From Serinus canaria (Eukaryota > Chordata > Aves > Passeriformes > Fringillidae): a stretch of DNA of 64,000 nt. The notes below the pieces were generated by a model, which was not told the origin of the DNA, ran no database searches, and was given only the letters and a program-made list of their open reading frames with translations. Location: the NCBI RefSeq assembly GCF_022539315.1, contig NC_066314.1, forward strand, positions 53,195,180 to 53,259,179. The letters run 5' to 3'. The translations under genes were made by a program, and so were the position numbers. Position 1 is the first letter of the stretch. Each line of letters opens with the position of its first letter. Below are positions 40,363-51,620 of this stretch, piece by piece.

Positions 40363-40373
40363 CCAATGATTGG
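40363..40373. promoter_or_regulatory. Back-to-back CCAAT palindrome (CCAATGATTGG)
   Basis: Two CCAAT boxes in opposite orientation separated by one base form a perfect palindrome in the NFYB promoter island. CCAAT is the site bound by the NF-Y trimer, of which NFYB is a subunit. Confidence 0.8.
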
Positions 40374-40374
40374 T

Positions 40375-40382
40375 AACCGGTT
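40375..40382. promoter_or_regulatory. AACCGGTT palindrome
   Basis: Perfect 8-bp palindrome two bases downstream of the CCAAT palindrome. AACCGGTT is the preferred core of Grainyhead-like/CP2 factors. Motif match only. Confidence 0.35.
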
Positions 40383-43312
40383 GCACTGCAGGCTCGAATG
40401 AAATGTCCGTCTCCCTCACCGGGCCCCGGCGCTGCCGCCGCGCCGTCGCCGCGGGCACCAGGAAGTGCGGGGCTGCCGCCCCCGGCCCCGCACCGGTCGC
40501 GCGTCACTTTAAGCGGCCGGAGCCGCGGGGGCCGCGCGGTTGGGGAGCCGAGCGGTGTGGGTGGGAGGGCAGGGAGGGGGGAGTGTCGGCAGGGGCGGCG
40601 GGGCGGCTACCCCCGTCGCTGTCCCGCTCTCTCCGTTCCGGCTCCATTTTGCGGCCTAGACAGGGGTGGGGGCAGCAGGCGGAGTTGCCCCGCGGCTGGC
40701 CGGCACCCCTCACTGCCGGCTGAGAAGCGGCGAGCACTCGCGGGGCACACGCTTTCCCGCCATCCCTCTGTCTCCACGCCGGCCACACTCGCTGTGCCCC
40801 GGGGCCGCAGCTTTGTGGCGGCCGCGCCGGGCGGAGGGGGCTCAGCGTTCTTTTGTGTCTACCCACCGAGCCCCCTCCCCTCGCCGCGGGAGCGAGGGGC
40901 CATGACCCCCCCACCACGCCCACGGTCCCTAGCCGGGCTGGGAGCCGGGTAGCGGCGCCACAGCGGCCCCGTCTCTCCTCCCGGTATCCCCTGCGCCGTT
41001 GTCGGGACCGAAATTTCCTGGAAGGTTTGGCGGTATTTTGCAGGGATGAGGAGCGTAGGGTGAGGCACCGGGATGTCGTGCCAGTACCCGGTTGGCAGTG
41101 CGGGCGGTAATGCGAGGCCTTGGTGGGCTGCACGGGGGCCCGGCAGAGGCTCTCGGCCGCCCCCGGGCAGGTGCGGGCAGCGCGGAAATCACAGCCAGGG
41201 TGACCAGCAGTAAAGCTGCTGATCTTAACTGAGGACTCGTCGTCTTGTGCCATTTGTAAACAAGGGGTCACGATACCTCTCGAGCAGATGTGAGCTGGGT
41301 GCCAGGAGGACTCAGAGGTTGTTGGTGTAAGTAGGAAGGTGTCCCCCCGTGCCTCAGCGCTAACTGCGTTTGCGTCGTTGAAGGGCATGAAATCAGGAAA
41401 TGGGATCGATCGGCTCGCAGTGGCACAGAGGCAGCTGGGTGACTGTCCTGTGACACACATGACAGATGGGAGAGAGACGGGACCCTGCCATTATCAATGT
41501 CTACACAACTTTTCGGTGTGTGGGAGGTGTTTTTGGGCAGACCTGTGTGTGTTAGCCACTGTGCTGCCTGCAAAAATTATGAGTTGGTGATCCTGAAGAG
41601 TACTATCGAGGTTATTGACAGCAATCCTATAGACAATCCTATTGGAAAACCACAAAAATTCATGTGTTCTAGTAATGTTTTTGTGGCTATGGTATATATT
41701 CTGCAGTACAGCAGCAGTGCAGTAGAAAATCAGCTGAAGCTTTACCAATTTGTTTGAGGCTTAACCAAAAAGATTTGTTTTGAAAAGAGCTGTCAGGTAA
41801 AAGCTACCTAGTGTGCTTGGGTTGCTTTTGGGATGGCAAAATTAATGAAAACAATGATCTGAACATCTTTAGGCAATGAGGAACACAGAAATATGCATTT
41901 CAGCCCATTCATCGACTCTGTCACATGTAATAAGCTTTACTTGGCATCTTGGTAAATGGCAGTTATTGTCAATGAAAGAAAAATATTCAGCATTCTCAAA
42001 AGAAGCTCTGGCAAAATGGTCAGAAAAAGGAAAATGGCAAGCGCCGCTTTGGGCAGTATTCAGAGTCTGGCTTTAATTGGCTCACAGGAATGGAAAAATG
42101 GTGTCTATATATAACCATTAGCATACTGTTCCTAAACAATAAGCTAGTGGTTGCTTTCTTTTTTTCTTTGCTTATGTGGCCTGTGGCATGACAGTTGCAA
42201 TGTAAAGGCAAGATCCATCTGCAGTTCTCTAGGACACCCAAGATGGCTCAGTCTGAACCTTTCTGAGGCCTGTGTGAGTTGCTTTTGCGTTATGCTTTGA
42301 GTAGGTGGTTATACATGGTCTTGGCTGCTGGTATTTACAGCTATGGCATTATACTGGGAGAAGTTAGGAGCACTGGGTGTTACTCTTTAGACTTCAGAAT
42401 TTGACAGTCACAGCAGTTCAAAGCTTGACTCTTATTTGTGTTAATAATTAGATGAAGGGAGGCAATGTTTAGAAATTGAATGAAAAATAATGTTTAAGAT
42501 AATGTCAAGATATGAAACATTAAACACTGAAACTTTGAAAGTCTGGTACCTTGTTTTGTCAACATTTAAAAAAGGTTTGCAAGGTTCTTCCTTTAGTGCT
42601 TTCAAATATAAATCTAAGCTTGCTCCACCTTTAAAATTTTGCTTAGAAAGAAACTTGACTTAGTACAGAGTTTTGCTATAGTGTTTTGAAGAAACTTAGT
42701 ATTTGGAAATTGATGTTTTAGTGGCAGGGTGCTTGTAAAAAGAGCAAAATATGACTATATATAAGCATACTAAACAATATGGGTAAATAACATTGGTAGA
42801 ATAAAAGCAAGTAACAGCAAACTCAACAGCTTTGGCCAAAAATAGTCTGGTTTGAAGCTAGTTCAGTCTGGTCTGAACTAGTTTTGTAAAACCCTTACTT
42901 GCCCTGTTGCTTTAGAGGAAAAAAGCTGCTTGGTGTACTTGAATTACTACCCAACAAAGGAAAAATAACCTACTTAAAAATGTTATCAGACTTCTAAAAG
43001 GAAAAAGACAGGATTTATGGATGGCTGCTTTAATAAACAGATAAGCTTAGTTTTTACAAAAAATACTTTAAAAGTACCAAAAACTCACTACTGAAAGATA
43101 ATATGGGGATTTTGGTCAGGTTGCTGAAGGAGGGAGGTGCAGTGTGTTCAGCACTGCTTTCCAGCTTCTGCAAAAGCAATTAAACTGCCTCCATTCCTCT
43201 GCTAATCTTGTTTATTTTCTCCTCCAGCTTCTCACTTCTACTGCCAAAAAATAGAAACTCTATTTCTCCTGCTTGCTCTGTATCACTGACTCTCTTCTTC
43301 TTGATGTGAAAA

Positions 43313-43560
43313 TGCATGAGGTTTTAGGCAAGCCATATATATTGGAGCTAACAGTGCTTGTGGATATTAGCCAGCCTGGGAAGGAGCCACCAGCTGCTCT
43401 AGCAGAGCTGGATCCACGTGAAGGGGGCCTGTGGTCAGTGGCACTGGGGCTTGTAAGAGAAGACATAAAGTTGCTAGACTGTTACGTGGAGTCGGAAGGT
43501 GTAAAGGTGGCAATGCCCTCTTTGGATTTCAAAAGAGAAAGCTTCCTCCCCATGGGCCAG
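43313..43560 (+). other. Unassigned open segment with downstream donor in NFYB intron 1
   Basis: An ATG at 43313 (A at -3) opens about 82 codons to a good donor CCAGG|GTAAGG. The predicted peptide (with LLDCYVESEGVKVAMPSLDF) is not recognised. It could be an alternative NFYB 5' exon, an old retroelement piece or chance. Confidence 0.2.
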
Positions 43561-45505
43561 GGTAAGGTACAGCCCAGATGGTAATGAGCCTTGGTGACAC
43601 TGGTCCTCTTAGCATCAGTCTGCTTATCTCAGTGTTATTCTGCTGTGGGGGAAAACACTGAATATGAGGGATTAGAGAGGTCTGAGGTGCAGAGAGAATG
43701 CAGCATCTGGTTTTGTTCTAGCTATGAGCGAAGGCATTTAGAATTATATTTTTGTGTGTCTGCTGGAACAATGTCCCGTGAATGCATTCACCAGTTGGTA
43801 TTTCTTATATACCTGCAGGTGAGAATTCAGTGGGAAATTAGGATCTCCAGAGGTCACTGAAAAATAGAAGGAAATTAAAGGTGTATTTTTAATGGAAATA
43901 TCTTTCCATTAAAGAAAAGGGTGCAGAAAGCTCAAATAAAACTTTGTGTCTTTGCTGTTATGTATTGATTCACAGCTTTACATCTCTTATGAAAAGATGC
44001 GGCAAAATGAATGATGTGGTTACTACCTACAGCTTTAGTTATTGTTTCTGTCCTGCTGCTTTGGCAGACATGACTGCATGGAATGTGTACCGAGTGATTC
44101 AGTTCATTGCATATAATTTTCTACTGCCCCTCTCATAGGGTAGCAATTTTGGGAGATAGGGTAAATAAATGCCATGTGAAATACTTAAATCACAAGAGGC
44201 CTTTGATTTCCCTTCAAGAGGGCGGTTTGTAAGTCATTGCCTGATAACTTCCTCGTTCTGAAAACAAAAATCATGTGTCTTCAAATTTTTTTTTCTTCTT
44301 TATTTTTCCCTTTTATACTGATCTAAGCTTTAGTCCCTTCTTCTCAGTGCTAGCAGGCTTGGGCATGTATTTTTCTTTAGTTATAATTTAGCTGAGCCAC
44401 TGATATTGACTGTGCTCTTTAGGGAGCTTATAAGATTAAATAGGATGTAAGATTTACTTTAGATACTGATGTTTTATTAGTTTAGTATAGACATATTATA
44501 GGAACAGTCTGAGTTGTGGGCAACTTACAGGAGCAAATTTTTTTAAGCATCCCCAAGAATATTTATACCAAATGTCAGTGTAAACCTGTGTGTTCATTCA
44601 TGTGCATCTTATCACTGAACCTTCTTTGATGCTCTTGAAATGTTTCTCTTATAACATATTTCATTGGTTAATTTCCATGCATCAAGTAGTTTGTATATCC
44701 CTGTAATATTATTTTATTATTAGAGAGAGAAAAACCAAACAGAAAACCACTAACAGAAAGCATTGTGCTGCTCTGTATTCAGATTTTTCTTTTGCAGTGT
44801 AGTGCTGAATGTTTATGTCCTGTACTTGTTTACTCTCCCTGGTTGTTGATAAAATCAGATAGTGGCATGGTCATTTTAGAGACTGACATGTCACTTCTGA
44901 TGTGCTTAGCTCTCAGTCTTTATTCAGTTCCATGTGTGTGCATGGAGGAGCTTCAGTGTCTTCCTAGCACTGGAAGCTGAGAATAATGTACAGCCTGTAG
45001 TAATTGTTTCCAGCAAGTTATGCACTGCACTTGCTGCTGGAGGACTGAGCTGTTGGAAGCCGTCCCTTGTGCAATTTGGCAGCCACACGGCGGTAGGAGA
45101 TGCTCTTGTATTAAAAAGCACTGCAATGTTTGCATGCTGAAACTGCTATGCAAATGTGATATATAATGCGCAAATGGCTACTTCTCCTTAAAGCAAGTTG
45201 TAACAACCCAGCAGTCTAAAGCTAAATCTGAGAGGAAAGTTCTTGCCCACCTGAACCTTTTAGGATTAAATCTCCCAGGATTTTGCCTATTCTAGCATCT
45301 GCTTCCATCTAAAGTAGTAGATCTTCCTACTAAATGGGCCAATATAAGAACTGTTGACTTTTTTAGTCTCCTAGTGACGGCAGTTAGTGTAGGGGAGGTG
45401 TTGTTTCTATTCTATATTGGACAGCTGCGTTTTCCAGAGCAACTTCAAGGACACAGAATTTAGTTTGTGTCATGGCTTTGGAGGTGTTTTATTGGTTGTT
45501 TGGGG

Positions 45506-45526
45506 GTTTTGTTTGTTTGTTTGTTT
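45506..45526. repeat. (GTTT)n microsatellite
   Basis: Five tandem GTTT-type units in NFYB intron 1. Confidence 0.9.
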
Positions 45527-45899
45527 AAAGGAGGGGGATTAATTAGCAACAGTATTGTGAGAAGAGTGTTTTCTCATTCTCTGAACATTGTTGTATGTAT
45601 AAGAACTTGTGCTGAGCTTGACAATCAGATAATGTGGGGATTGAGTTTTGAACATCTGAAATGAAAACTTAATGTGTGAGCATATAACTGTTTGTTATGA
45701 GATGGCTAGGATAGCAGTGTCCGCATTTTCCTGTATAAGGTCATTTTTGTCATCCATTGGGCTCAAAGAAATACTAGTAGGGTGACTTGGATGGCATATT
45801 AATTACAGTTGCTATATTCAGATGCCTGGATCTAGATTTGAATTGAATTACAACTCTGGCTGAATTTCTTGCATGAACTTACTTGGATTAAAGTAGTGT

Positions 45900-46115
45900 G
45901 CTGAGATCCCCTCCCTCCCTCACGGTGTGGTCAGCTGGGCTGTGGAGGAGGCTTGTGGGGCAGCTGGGCCAGCTCTGTCTGTGGTGGCCTTCAAGGTGTG
46001 GCTGGAGAAAACCCTGAGTGCTCTGCTCTGAGCTTGGAGCTGACCCTGCTTTTGGCAGGGACTGGAATAGAGACCTCATAGGCCCCTTCCAACATGAATT
46101 ATCCTGTGGGACTGG
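45900..46115 (+). mobile_element. CR1-like LINE 3' fragment
   Basis: GGTGGCCTTCAAGGTGTGGC, CTGCTTTTGGCAGGGACTGG and CCCCTTCCAACATGAATTAT follow the order of the CR1 3' end. More diverged than the copy at 39.6 kb. 5' border uncertain. Confidence 0.65.
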
Positions 46116-47503
46116 ATCAGAACCTGGTTATGCTGAGCATTATGCAGAAGGGTGTTAGTGTTAGCCCTAATCTTCTGTCCCAAGGTTATCCTGGCAGCTA
46201 AAAATCTTTCTTCAACAGAAGTAATTTCAGTTGATGTTAGGCTGTCAGTGCCTCTTTTCTTTATCTGAGTCAGATCTGTCTTTTTCTGTTGCAAGCCTTT
46301 TCCTGTCAATTTTGCCAATCACTATTTTAGATTCATAGTGCTGATAAATGTCCACACAAATTCCTGCTAATGGTGAAATAATACATCCTGTAAATAAATC
46401 TGGAAATATGCACACAGAAAAGAATAGAAGCAAAGGTATTACCTTGATGATGCATTAGTCTAATATGACCAAAATGTTTGTAGATGCAGCACAGATTTGA
46501 AAGAGATTCAAGCAGGAATTGCCTTTTGAAAGCAAGCTGGGCTAATGAAAGCAAGATGATTTCTTAGTGTTTCTAGGTCTTGGTAATAAAGATTCAGACA
46601 GAGTAGCCTGCAGGAGAGGTGAGCAGAAACCAGTTAGTTATCACATCTGGGCAGAAATTTGAAGAATATTGCAACCCTGGAGGAAGGAAATAATTTAGAA
46701 GAAGTGTTTTAGAGAAGATTGAAAAAAGAGAGGAAAAGAAAGAGCAAGGTATTTAAAATACCTTGTATTGGGGCTGGTAAAGATTGAGATCCTGAATTAA
46801 ATTCCAGCAGGGATCAGAGAGCCGAAACTGAGAAGACGACTACCAGAAAACTCCAACTTAATTTTGGAGGTAGCTTTTGGGATTTACCAGACTACAATTT
46901 TAATTCTTTCAAAGTGCAGAAGGGAGAGAGAGAGAAAGGCACAATTCTCTTAATGATGTGTGATGTCAGTTTTGGTGATCATGACGTGCAGGATTGTGAT
47001 ATCCTTGCATTGTCATTACAGTCAGCTCAGTAAGCAAACTGCAGACCCTTTGGGAGATTGAAAAGCAAAGTTAAATCTCCCAACAAAGAATCTGCAAAAT
47101 GTGGACAAAGTGAATTTATGTGAAGGTTGGCACATAGAAGGTTAATGCCTAAAATACTGCCCTCGCTTTGGGTGGAGCTACTGTGCAAGAAGTGAAGCTG
47201 GTTTACAAAAGCCCAGCAAAAGGGACCTGAAATTCTTTATAGAAGTGTGTGTAATATTCTGTACAATGAAGAAGAGCTGAAATAGTCTTTTTCTCTTGAA
47301 CAGCTTCTAAGGCTCTGTCCAGTTGTTGTTGGAATGCGAGCAGTGCTCGTGTTATTTGGTGCATCTGTGGCCAAATGTAACACCGAACATTTGCTTGAAG
47401 GTTTCAAAGTGAAACTCAGTCCTATGGCACAAGCAAAGTGCTGATTAGCGAGAGGTTAAATGCTCATATTTCTGGGTAGATGTAAAAAACCCTTAACATT
47501 GCT

Positions 47504-47540
47504 TCTCCCTCTCTCTCTCCCTCCCTCCTTCTCTCCCTCT
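47504..47540. repeat. CT-rich low-complexity tract
   Basis: Runs of CTCT and CCCT units (CCCTCTCTCTCTCCCTCC). Simple sequence in NFYB intron 1. Confidence 0.85.
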
Positions 47541-48388
47541 TCATGGGTATGAGTTCTGTGAGTTCTGTGGTCTCACTGACAACAACCGTGTGATCCTTCA
47601 AAGACACCAAGATACCCACACAGTGGGTGTGGGGTCAGTGAGTGAAGTCAACTGGCCTCTGCCTCTCCAGGGGCTGTGTGTGTAGCTTGTCAGTAAGAAG
47701 GAGGGAAGCACAGGCTCTTTTGGCTTCCCTTTTTCTCCTGGCATTTAAGTTACATATTAAACTGTGACCGCCCCCATCTTTAAACCCTCATGAAAAGTCT
47801 TCTTGTTGGCCACCACATCAGAACCTTGAGAGAAGAGCACCAAAGGATGCCCAGAGAGTGAGGCAGGGCAGGACCAGGGAATGCTAAAGTGTGACTTAGA
47901 AGGTACATGGGAGTAACAGGTGTCTCAGGGAGGATGAGGATGCAGAGCTGGTCCTATGGTCTGGCTAGAAGTTTCTCAGTGGGCTTGACAAACCAACACG
48001 GAGAGTAAAGGTGAGTGAAGGATGCACTCTGTGTAGGAACTAATCGGTAAAGCATTTAATGAACAGGGGGCTGGTGTAGGTTTTGAGGGTTGTTCAGAGA
48101 TACCTTGCACGTTCCGGTCAAACTTTCGCAGGAGCTATGTGCTACATAAACCAAATGATTCTGTCATGGCCTGTGCCTCTGGCTGAGTTTTTTTAAAAGC
48201 CTCACAAAATAGCTGAACTATTTCCATTGTCAGTAAAACTCATTAATGATAGGGGGGATGCTGTTCTCCAATAGCAAAATATTTATGCTTTGTATAAAGT
48301 AATCTCATAGTTTGTGCTGGGTTTGAGTGATAGCTGCACTTAGTGATGTAACAATCGCACCTGAAAGGTTTCCTTCTTCTGGTTGTAG

Positions 48389-48482
48389 ATGGATGGTGAC
48401 AGCTCCACAACAGATGCTTCTCAGTTAGGAATTGCTGGAGATTACATTGGTGGCAGTCACTATGTCATACAGTCTCATGATG
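48389..48482 (+). CDS. NFYB: NFYB coding exon 1
   Basis: 94 bp, acceptor GGTTGTAG directly before ATGGATGG, donor GATG|GTAAGA. Encodes [14 protein letters not shown] and [12 protein letters not shown]. Mammals have two more residues (MT) in front. Ends one base into an Asp codon. Confidence 0.96.
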
Positions 48483-51400
48483 GTAAGAAGTGAGAGAGCA
48501 AATCCTACTATTTCTCTGCATATGTGTGTATACATAAATTTTCTTCCAGTTCTTGTATCATTCTCTGCTGTCTTCTCTTAGGCTAAGAATTTGCCATTGT
48601 TTTTGTAATGCCTCACTGTATAAAGCATTTTCTGCAGTCTGAAGGGGGGAGTTGGATTTTTGATGTTGGTACAGAGACCTTGAGGGGATGACAAAAAAAT
48701 TGACGTTATAGGAAGCAGTTTGTATTTTGACATGGCATTAATAATGGTTGTTGATCGGAAGCCATGTATACTTCTGTGCATAATGTGATAAAATGCTATC
48801 TTTATAAAGGTACCTTGATGTTGCATCTATTTTTAAAATTATTTCTATGATGTTAACGCATTGTGTTTTCAAAGGTCTTCATCCTTCAGTGTAAGATTTG
48901 AAACTGAATTATTCCCTGCTGTCTATCAAATATAATTTCTGTTAACTTTTCTTCATTTCATTAGACACAGAAGACAGCATGAATGATCATGAAGATACAA
49001 ACGGTTCAAAAGAGAGTTTCAGAGAACAAGATATATATCTTCCAATTGCAAATGTGGCAAGGATAATGAAAAATGCCATACCCCAAACAGGAAAGGTAAT
49101 ACTGTTTTCTGGTAAAGAAAGTGTGTTAATGAGTTTTATTCCTTCCTCTCAGTGAACTTGAGCTGATTAGAACAACATATTTTTCCAAATCATTCTGGTT
49201 TATTGAAAAAAAGCGTTATAAAAAGAAAGGGGAAAAAAGCCCCAGGAGCAGGAGATGATTGAGACCAAGCAAATTTTTCTTAGATTTCTGAAGGCTTTTA
49301 GTAACTGCTGTAATTAGATTGTCCAGAACTGTTCTCCAAAGAGTATTCAAGAGCTTTCTTTTTCTAAGATGTGTTCTCTGAAATTGTCATAAAGGATCAG
49401 ACTTGATGACCATCACTAAGAATATTTTCTATGCAATTCTCTTGAGAGATTTAGTCTGCTTTCAATGAGGTGCATAAAATTTGGAATAAGTGAATAATGT
49501 TGGCTGAAATAGAAATCCAGTGCTCATCCTGAAGGAAAGAGAATGGTTAGTCTTCCATCACCCGAATATTCACATACCCAAATGCCAAAGTGACCTAAGA
49601 AGTCTGCTTTATATCATGGGGCAGATAAGGCCAGATATTGAAAGCCTTATTTATTTCTTACTTCTAAGAACAAACTTTTTAATCCATTCTGCTGAGCTGG
49701 TGATTGTATAAATACTTCATCATTCTACTGGTTTATCTTAAACCTTTGCAGGGATCCTATGATATGCTGTTTCTCTGTTGTATTCCAGTACAATTCCAGC
49801 CACAGTAACATTTCCTCCAGCTAAAACTGATCTCTTTGGAGATCACTCTAAATAGAAGCAAGACATAATTTACTCACATATGCTTGTAATTTCATAGTGT
49901 TCAGGGCTTTCTGGAGATCTGGATGTTACATTTATAACTTTGCTGTGAAAAACTGTACGTTAGTCCATATTATAAATTTTTGGTGATCAAGATGAGATTT
50001 TTCTTGAGAATTTAGCATATGGGATGTAGAGCTAGCTTGAAAAATCAGGATGGTTTTTGTAAAAAACTGCAAGGGCAGCTGCTGACTGATGACTTCTGAA
50101 AATCTTATCCTACATGTCTGAAAATATCAGAGGAGCTAGTGAAGACTGCACACAGTTACTGCTTCAGTTTTTGTCCGTTTGAAAACTGTAATCAAACTTA
50201 CTTCATTCTTGCCAGGGGCATATGATGCTTCATTTCAATTCTTATTTGGTAAATTTATACCAGAATACTAAAGCGTTTGAAAGGCTTGCTGCTAGGTGTA
50301 TATTCTAGTCCTTGAAACTAGGCAGGGTAAAAATGCTTGTCAGTGCTGAATTTGTGGGAATGTGATGGACTGGGGTTGGAGCTACCAGGTCTCTTAAAAA
50401 GAAGAGGAAGTGGGCTGTGACATTGTAATGAACAGGTTTGAAGAGACATAGGTAAGCAAAGCAAGAAGCATATTGGTGTAAAACTTGTATAGACCTTGGG
50501 ACTTCAGGGGATCCTGGCAGTTGGCTGTGCTGCTTGAAATAGTAAAACATGGCTAAAATCACATTGCAGCTGGTCTTACGTAGAGGAGTGAGGACATCCA
50601 GTGGTGTGCTGTGCAGGTGTTGCCTACATGGATATTATCATTAGGTTTTGGGATGTTTCCTCTATTATCTGGTGTACTCTTTGGGGGGTTAGCAGTGAGT
50701 TTTTTTAAAGTCTTGTGTCTTCATTAATGATTTTATGATACTTTTTTCCTTACTAGATTGCTAAGGATGCAAAGGAATGTGTACAAGAGTGTGTAAGTGA
50801 ATTCATCAGCTTTATAACATCAGAAGCAAGTGAGAGGTGTCACCAAGAGAAAAGAAAAACCATCAATGGAGAGGATATTCTCTTTGCCATGTCTACCTTA
50901 GGGTTTGATAGCTATGTTGAACCTTTGAAGTTATACCTCCAAAAATTCAGAGAGGTTGGTATATATGGGTATTTGCTCATTTATTTAAACTCGTTGTCTT
51001 TATCGTTAGCTCCCTGTTGTTGTAACTGTATAATGGCTAGCTTGCACAGTATCTCACAGCTCTTGGTCAGGGAGTAATGTAATGTTTGAAAGCATTCCAG
51101 AGGATGTCAAGAGAAAAAGGAGGAAGTAAGTATTTTGATTAGACTTGCTGATTCAGAGTAGTTAAAGCTTTCAACTTAATAAATTCTCTAATATATTGGT
51201 GGTAGTAAATTGCTCTGCTCTTTAGGGTGCTTACTAAGAATGTTTAATTAGATCTTTGGGTTCAGTCAGTATGTACTGACTGCATCCTCTGAGGAACTGG
51301 CCTCATGTCTATTGTTTGTCTGGACTTCAGGTCTGCAAAAGAAAAAAAATATTTTTCTCATGTTAGAATAATGATTCACATGGAAAACTATCTGCTTCAA

Positions 51401-51580
51401 TGGGTTTTTTTAAATTATTATTTTAGCCTGTCCCTCAGTTTACTTTTGATACATAGTACATGCTAGATATGTGATCCAAACAGTTAATTTAATTTATCCC
51501 TTCTCTAGCAGAAAGTGACTTTCTTCCTTTCAGCAATTTAGACCTTTTCAAAAAAGGAAATTGCTTCTGCTTGTTTTTTT

Positions 51581-51620
<40 letters not shown>

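Larger units (their letters stand above)
39980..41200 (+). promoter_or_regulatory. NFYB: CpG island, NFYB promoter and presumed non-coding exon 1
   Basis: Strongly GC- and CpG-rich, TATA-less, with GC boxes and two CCATTTT words (GCCATTTT at 40283, CTCCATTTTGCG at 40642) like YY1 sites near start points. NFYB exon 1 is non-coding in mammals and cannot be identified here from coding signal. One possible exon-1 donor is TAGG|GTGAGG at 41059/41060. Edges approximate. Long minus-strand frames (for example 40504-41460) are composition artefacts. Confidence 0.8.
41201..48388 (+). other. NFYB intron 1
   Basis: About 7.2 kb between the CpG island and the first coding exon. Contains a (GTTT)n run (45506-45526), a CR1 tail (about 45900-46115), a CT-rich tract (47504-47540) and an unassigned open segment ending at a good donor (43313-43560). 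No further gene recognised. Confidence 0.75.

Noticed and set aside
40504..41460. 318-codon minus-strand open frame across the NFYB CpG island
   Set aside because: Composition artefact. It overlaps the promoter of NFYB, has no domain, and other frames and the opposite strand are also open.
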